Both the position numbers and the translations under genes were made by a program. 64,000 nucleotides of DNA from assembly GCA_027484575.1 (NCBI GenBank), contig JAIXSQ010000004.1:186001-250000 (forward strand), in the 5' to 3' direction. This stretch comes from Comamonadaceae bacterium (GTDB lineage: Bacteria > Pseudomonadota > Gammaproteobacteria > Burkholderiales > Burkholderiaceae_C). The notes beneath the pieces are model-generated. The model was not told where the DNA came from. It did not search any database and saw nothing but the letters and a program-made list of their open reading frames with translations. Shown here in pieces: positions 58,956-64,000 of this stretch (positions within the stretch are counted from its first letter, which is position 1; each line of letters starts with the position of its first letter).

Positions 58956-59963
58956 ATGACCCCTTCCACCCTGCGCCGCCACCTGCTGGCGCTGCTGGCC
59001 CTGGGCGCCCTGGCGCCCGCGGCCCAGGCCCAGGCCCAGGCCAACACCGCGGCGGCCGCCGCCTACCCGAGCCGGCCGGTGCGCATGATCGTGGGCTTTC
59101 CGGCCGGCACCGGGCCCGACATCGTGGCGCGCCTGCTGGCGCAGAAGCTCTCGGAAGGCTGGGGCGGCCAGGGCGTGGTCGTGGACAACAAGCCGGGCGC
59201 CGGCGGCCTGATCGCCGCCTCGGAGGCGGCCCGCGCCGCGCCGGACGGCTACACGATCATGCTGGGCGAGACCGGCCAGCTGGCCATCGCGCCCAGCAGC
59301 TACACCAAGCTGCCGTACGACCCGGCCAAGGACTTCGTGCCGGTCAGCCAGGTGGTCGAATCCAACTTCGTGCTGCTGGTCAACCCGCAGAAGACGCCGG
59401 CGAAGACCGCCCGCGAGTTCGCCGACTGGGCCCGCCAGCAGAAGGGGCTGTTCATGGCCACCTTCGGCGCCGGCACGCCGGGCCATTTCGGCGCCTACAT
59501 GTTCGGCGAGGCGATCCGGCTCAAGCCGGAGGCGGTGCATTACAAGAGCACCGGCGACGCGCTGGGCGGCATGTTCGCCGGCGACGTGCAGGCGGTGTTC
59601 GCCAGCGTGGGCCTGGCCGCCCCGAACGTGAAGGCCGGCAAGCTGCTGGCACTGGGGGTCAGCGGCGCGGAGCGCTCGGCCGCCCTGCCCGACGTGCCCA
59701 CGCTCAAGGAGCAGGGCTACCCGGGGCTGCAGTTCAACTCGTGGTTCGGCATCGTCGCGCCGGCCAGGACGCCGCCGGAGATCGTGGCGAAGCTGCAGGC
59801 CGACATCGTCAAGGCCATGCAGTCGGCCGACGGGCGCCGCAAGATCGAGGAGGCGGGCTTCCGGGCGACGGGCACGACGCGCGAGCAGTTCGCCCGGCTG
59901 ATCGCCGAGGACACCGTGACCTGGGGCAAGGCCGTCGCGGCCACCGGCTTCAAGGCCGACTGA
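58956..59963 (+). CDS. TctC/Bug-type tripartite tricarboxylate binding protein
   Basis: A 335-residue periplasmic binding protein with a signal peptide (cleavage near residue 24-28 in the AQAQAQA stretch). The conserved [34 protein letters not shown] and [14 protein letters not shown] regions define the Bug family, greatly expanded in Comamonadaceae and Alcaligenaceae. No TctA or TctB membrane gene is adjacent, as is usual for Bug orphans. GGAG precedes the ATG. Confidence 0.94.
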   Translation: MTPSTLRRHLLALLALGALAPAAQAQAQANTAAAAAYPSRPVRMIVGFPAGTGPDIVARLLAQKLSEGWGGQGVVVDNKPGAGGLIAASEAARAAPDGYTIMLGETGQLAIAPSSYTKLPYDPAKDFVPVSQVVESNFVLLVNPQKTPAKTAREFADWARQQKGLFMATFGAGTPGHFGAYMFGEAIRLKPEAVHYKSTGDALGGMFAGDVQAVFASVGLAAPNVKAGKLLALGVSGAERSAALPDVPTLKEQGYPGLQFNSWFGIVAPARTPPEIVAKLQADIVKAMQSADGRRKIEEAGFRATGTTREQFARLIAEDTVTWGKAVAATGFKAD

Positions 59964-59965
59964 GC

Positions 59966-59982
59966 GCCGGCCCCGGGCCGGC
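59966..59982 (+). terminator. GC palindrome after the TctC-type gene
   Basis: GCCGGCCC-C-GGGCCGGC begins 3 bp after the stop. It has no T-run, so intrinsic termination is uncertain. Confidence 0.35.
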
Positions 59983-60002
59983 GGGGGACCGGGGCGCGCA
60001 GG

Positions 60003-60008
60003 GATAAT
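60003..60008 (+). promoter_or_regulatory. -10 element (GATAAT) for dapC, leaderless geometry
   Basis: GATAAT ends eight bases before ATG 60017, in the same context GGGATAATC and CGCCCCATGA as map. No Shine-Dalgarno precedes the ATG. Confidence 0.5.
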
Positions 60009-60016
60009 CGCGCCCC

Positions 60017-61228
60017 ATGAATCCCCTCCTGGCCCGGCTGCAGCCCTATCCGTTCGAGCGGCTGCGGCAGCTGTTCGCGGGCGTCACCCCCAACCCGGCC
60101 CTGCGGCCGATCAGCCTGGGCATCGGCGAGCCCAAGCACCCCACCCCGCCCTTCATCAAGCAGGCGCTGAGCGACGCGCTGCACCAGCCGGGCCACGACC
60201 TGGCCGCCTACCCGCCCACCATCGGCAGCCCCGCGCTGCGCGAGGCCTTCACCGGCTGGCTGCAGCGGCGCTACGGGCTGGCGCTGGATCCGGCCACGCA
60301 GGTGCTGCCGGTCAACGGTTCGCGCGAGGCGCTGTTCGCCTTCGCGCAGACCGTGGTCTCGCCCGGGCAGGTGGTGGTCTGTCCCAATCCGTTCTACCAG
60401 ATCTACGAGGGCGCGGCCCTGCTGGCCGGGGCCACGCCGCACTACGTGCCCAGCGACCCGGCGCGCAACTTCGCGGTCGACTGGGACGGCGTGCCCGAGG
60501 CCACCTGGGCGAAGACGGGACTGGTCTACGTCTGCTCGCCGGGCAACCCCACCGGCGCCGTGATGCCGCTGGACGAATGGGCCCGGCTGTTCGCGCTGTC
60601 GGACCGGCACGGCTTCGTGATCGCCGCCGACGAGTGCTACTCGGAGATCTTCTTCCGCGACGAGGCGCCGCTGGGCGGGCTGGAGGCGGCGGCCCGCCTG
60701 GGCCGCACGGACTTCGCGCGGCTGGTGGCCTTCACCAGCCTGTCCAAGCGCTCGAACGTGCCCGGCCTGCGCAGCGGCTTCGTCGCCGGCGACGCGGCCA
60801 TCCTCCGGCAGTTCGCGCTGTACCGCACCTACCACGGCAGCGCCATGGCGCCCCCGGTGGCGGCCGCCAGCATCGCCGCCTGGGGCGACGAGGCCCACGT
60901 GGAGGACAACCGCGCCCAGTACCGGCGCAAGTTCGCCGAGGTGATGCCGATCCTGGCGCCCGTGCTGGACGTCAGGCTGCCCGACGCCGCCTTCTACCTG
61001 TGGGCCGGCGTGCCGGGGGGCGACGACCAGGCGTATGCCCGCGACCTGCTCGCTCACTACAATGTCACCGTCTTGCCGGGCAGCTTCCTCGCCCGCGAGA
61101 GCGGCGGCCGCAACCCCGGCGCCGGCCGCGTGCGCATGGCCCTCGTGGCCGAGGCCGCCGAGTGCATCGAAGCCGCCCGGCGCATCGCCGACTTCACCCG
61201 CCAACACTTCCCCCGAGCAACGCCATGA
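60017..61228 (+). CDS. dapC: Succinyldiaminopimelate transaminase
   Basis: A 403-residue fold-type I PLP aminotransferase in lysine/peptidoglycan precursor synthesis. [28 protein letters not shown] and [17 protein letters not shown], with the PLP Lys in SLSKRS, are present. Function is fixed by context: its stop overlaps dapD (ATGA) and dapE follows two genes later. A leaderless promoter is likely just upstream. Confidence 0.95.
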   Translation: MNPLLARLQPYPFERLRQLFAGVTPNPALRPISLGIGEPKHPTPPFIKQALSDALHQPGHDLAAYPPTIGSPALREAFTGWLQRRYGLALDPATQVLPVNGSREALFAFAQTVVSPGQVVVCPNPFYQIYEGAALLAGATPHYVPSDPARNFAVDWDGVPEATWAKTGLVYVCSPGNPTGAVMPLDEWARLFALSDRHGFVIAADECYSEIFFRDEAPLGGLEAAARLGRTDFARLVAFTSLSKRSNVPGLRSGFVAGDAAILRQFALYRTYHGSAMAPPVAAASIAAWGDEAHVEDNRAQYRRKFAEVMPILAPVLDVRLPDAAFYLWAGVPGGDDQAYARDLLAHYNVTVLPGSFLARESGGRNPGAGRVRMALVAEAAECIEAARRIADFTRQHFPRATP

Positions 61229-62049
61229 GCCAACAGCTGCAGCAGACCATCGACACCGCCTGGGACGACCGGGCCGCCCTGTCCCCCACCAGCGCGCCGA
61301 AGGAGGTGGTCGACGCGGTCGAGCACGTCATCGCCGAACTGAACGCCGGCCGCCTGCGCGTGGCCACCCGCGAGGCCGTCGGCCAGTGGACCGTGCACCA
61401 GTGGATCAAGAAGGCGGTGCTGCTGTCGTTCCGGCTGAAGGACAACGAGCTGATGCGCTCGGGCGACCTGGCGTTCTTCGACAAGGTGCCCACCAAGTTC
61501 GCCCACCTGTCGCCCGAGGAGCTGAAGGCCACCGGCGTGCGCGTGGTGCCGCCGGCCGTGGCGCGCCGCGGCAGCTTCGTCGCCAAGGGCGCGATCCTGA
61601 TGCCCAGCTACGTGAACATCGGCGCCTACGTCGACGAGGGCACCATGGTCGACACCTGGGCCACCGTGGGCTCGTGCGCGCAGGTCGGCAAGAACGTGCA
61701 CCTGTCCGGCGGCGTGGGCCTGGGCGGCGTGCTCGAGCCGCTGCAGGCCAACCCGACCATCATCGAGGACAACTGCTTCATCGGCGCGCGCTCGGAGATC
61801 GTCGAGGGCGTGATCGTCGAGGAGAACTCGGTGGTCTCGATGGGCGTGTACATCGGCCAGAGCACCCCGATCTACGACCGCGCCACCGGCGAGATCAGCT
61901 ACGGCCGCGTGCCGTCCGGCTCGGTGGTGATCTCCGGCAGCCTGCCCAAGGACGGCGGCAAGTACAGCCTGTACGCCGCGGTGATCGTCAAGCGCGTGGA
62001 CGCCCAGACCCGCGCCAAGACCAGCCTGAACGACCTGCTGCGCCCGTAA
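61225..62049 (+). CDS. dapD: Tetrahydrodipicolinate N-succinyltransferase
   Basis: A 274-residue left-handed beta-helix acyltransferase, the usual length. The hexapeptide-repeat core ([58 protein letters not shown]) is complete. It succinylates tetrahydrodipicolinate before DapC acts. It is coupled to dapC and lies 33 bp before pilU. Confidence 0.97.
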   Translation: MSQQLQQTIDTAWDDRAALSPTSAPKEVVDAVEHVIAELNAGRLRVATREAVGQWTVHQWIKKAVLLSFRLKDNELMRSGDLAFFDKVPTKFAHLSPEELKATGVRVVPPAVARRGSFVAKGAILMPSYVNIGAYVDEGTMVDTWATVGSCAQVGKNVHLSGGVGLGGVLEPLQANPTIIEDNCFIGARSEIVEGVIVEENSVVSMGVYIGQSTPIYDRATGEISYGRVPSGSVVISGSLPKDGGKYSLYAAVIVKRVDAQTRAKTSLNDLLRP

Positions 62050-62082
62050 GGCGCCGCACCGCACGCACCCCGGAGACCGACG

Positions 62083-64000
<1,918 letters not shown>

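Overview
This is a GC-rich (roughly 70% by eye), densely coded window from a Betaproteobacterium, most likely order Burkholderiales and probably family Comamonadaceae (Ramlibacter, Variovorax or Hydrogenophaga-like). The call rests on codon and GC style, on gene orders such as smc-zipA-ligA and dapC-dapD-pilU-dapE, on a CqsS-like sensor kinase and on TctC/Bug-type binding proteins. I see no rRNA, tRNA, CRISPR array, insertion sequence, phage gene or origin. No gap without a gene exceeds 300 bases; the largest are 56474-56764, 22391-22659 and 34047-34290, and their contents are described.

Left part (1-8990): a partial mltG diverges from ygfZ. A thioesterase-acetyltransferase fusion is coupled to an HSL-family hydrolase and diverges from an iron alcohol dehydrogenase. 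tex is followed by a patatin-like lipase, and a small LapA-like membrane protein diverges from tex.

Middle (8989-29576, all minus strand): twelve tightly packed genes for acyl-CoA metabolism run from a FadJ-like multifunctional enzyme (start 22390) through an M20 peptidase, thiolase, two acyl-CoA dehydrogenases, two SDRs, a PaaI thioesterase, a CurA-like reductase and a GST to an Ogt-type DNA repair protein. A good sigma-70-like promoter with an inverted repeat GAACG-N2-CGTTC precedes the first gene. Behind it lies a branched-chain-type ABC importer (binding protein, LivH, LivM, LivG, LivF) with an internal and a terminal terminator, preceded by an acyl-CoA ligase. Together these read as an uptake and beta-oxidation island for a carboxylic acid of unknown identity.

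Signalling cassette (29694-34046, minus strand): three coupled genes encode a FeeM/LuxI-like GNAT protein interrupted by a -1 frameshift at a run of eight A, a CqsS-like membrane hybrid kinase (kinase, two receivers, HPt) and a soluble receiver-kinase. This is the best candidate in the window for an undescribed signal-production and sensing system.

Right part (34291-64000): msrB-yciB-bolA-ppiC; a DUF1624 membrane acyltransferase; a lipoprotein binding protein; rlhA-like U32 peptidase; DUF2189; purL; map-glnD; def; a YbaN-like protein; ligA-zipA-smc; a MHYT sensor; a LuxR regulator diverging from a DUF3237 gene and a TctC binding protein; and dapC-dapD-pilU-dapE (cut by the right edge). Short GC-rich REP-like palindromes recur in the gaps, and at least three genes appear to have promoters placed for leaderless transcription.
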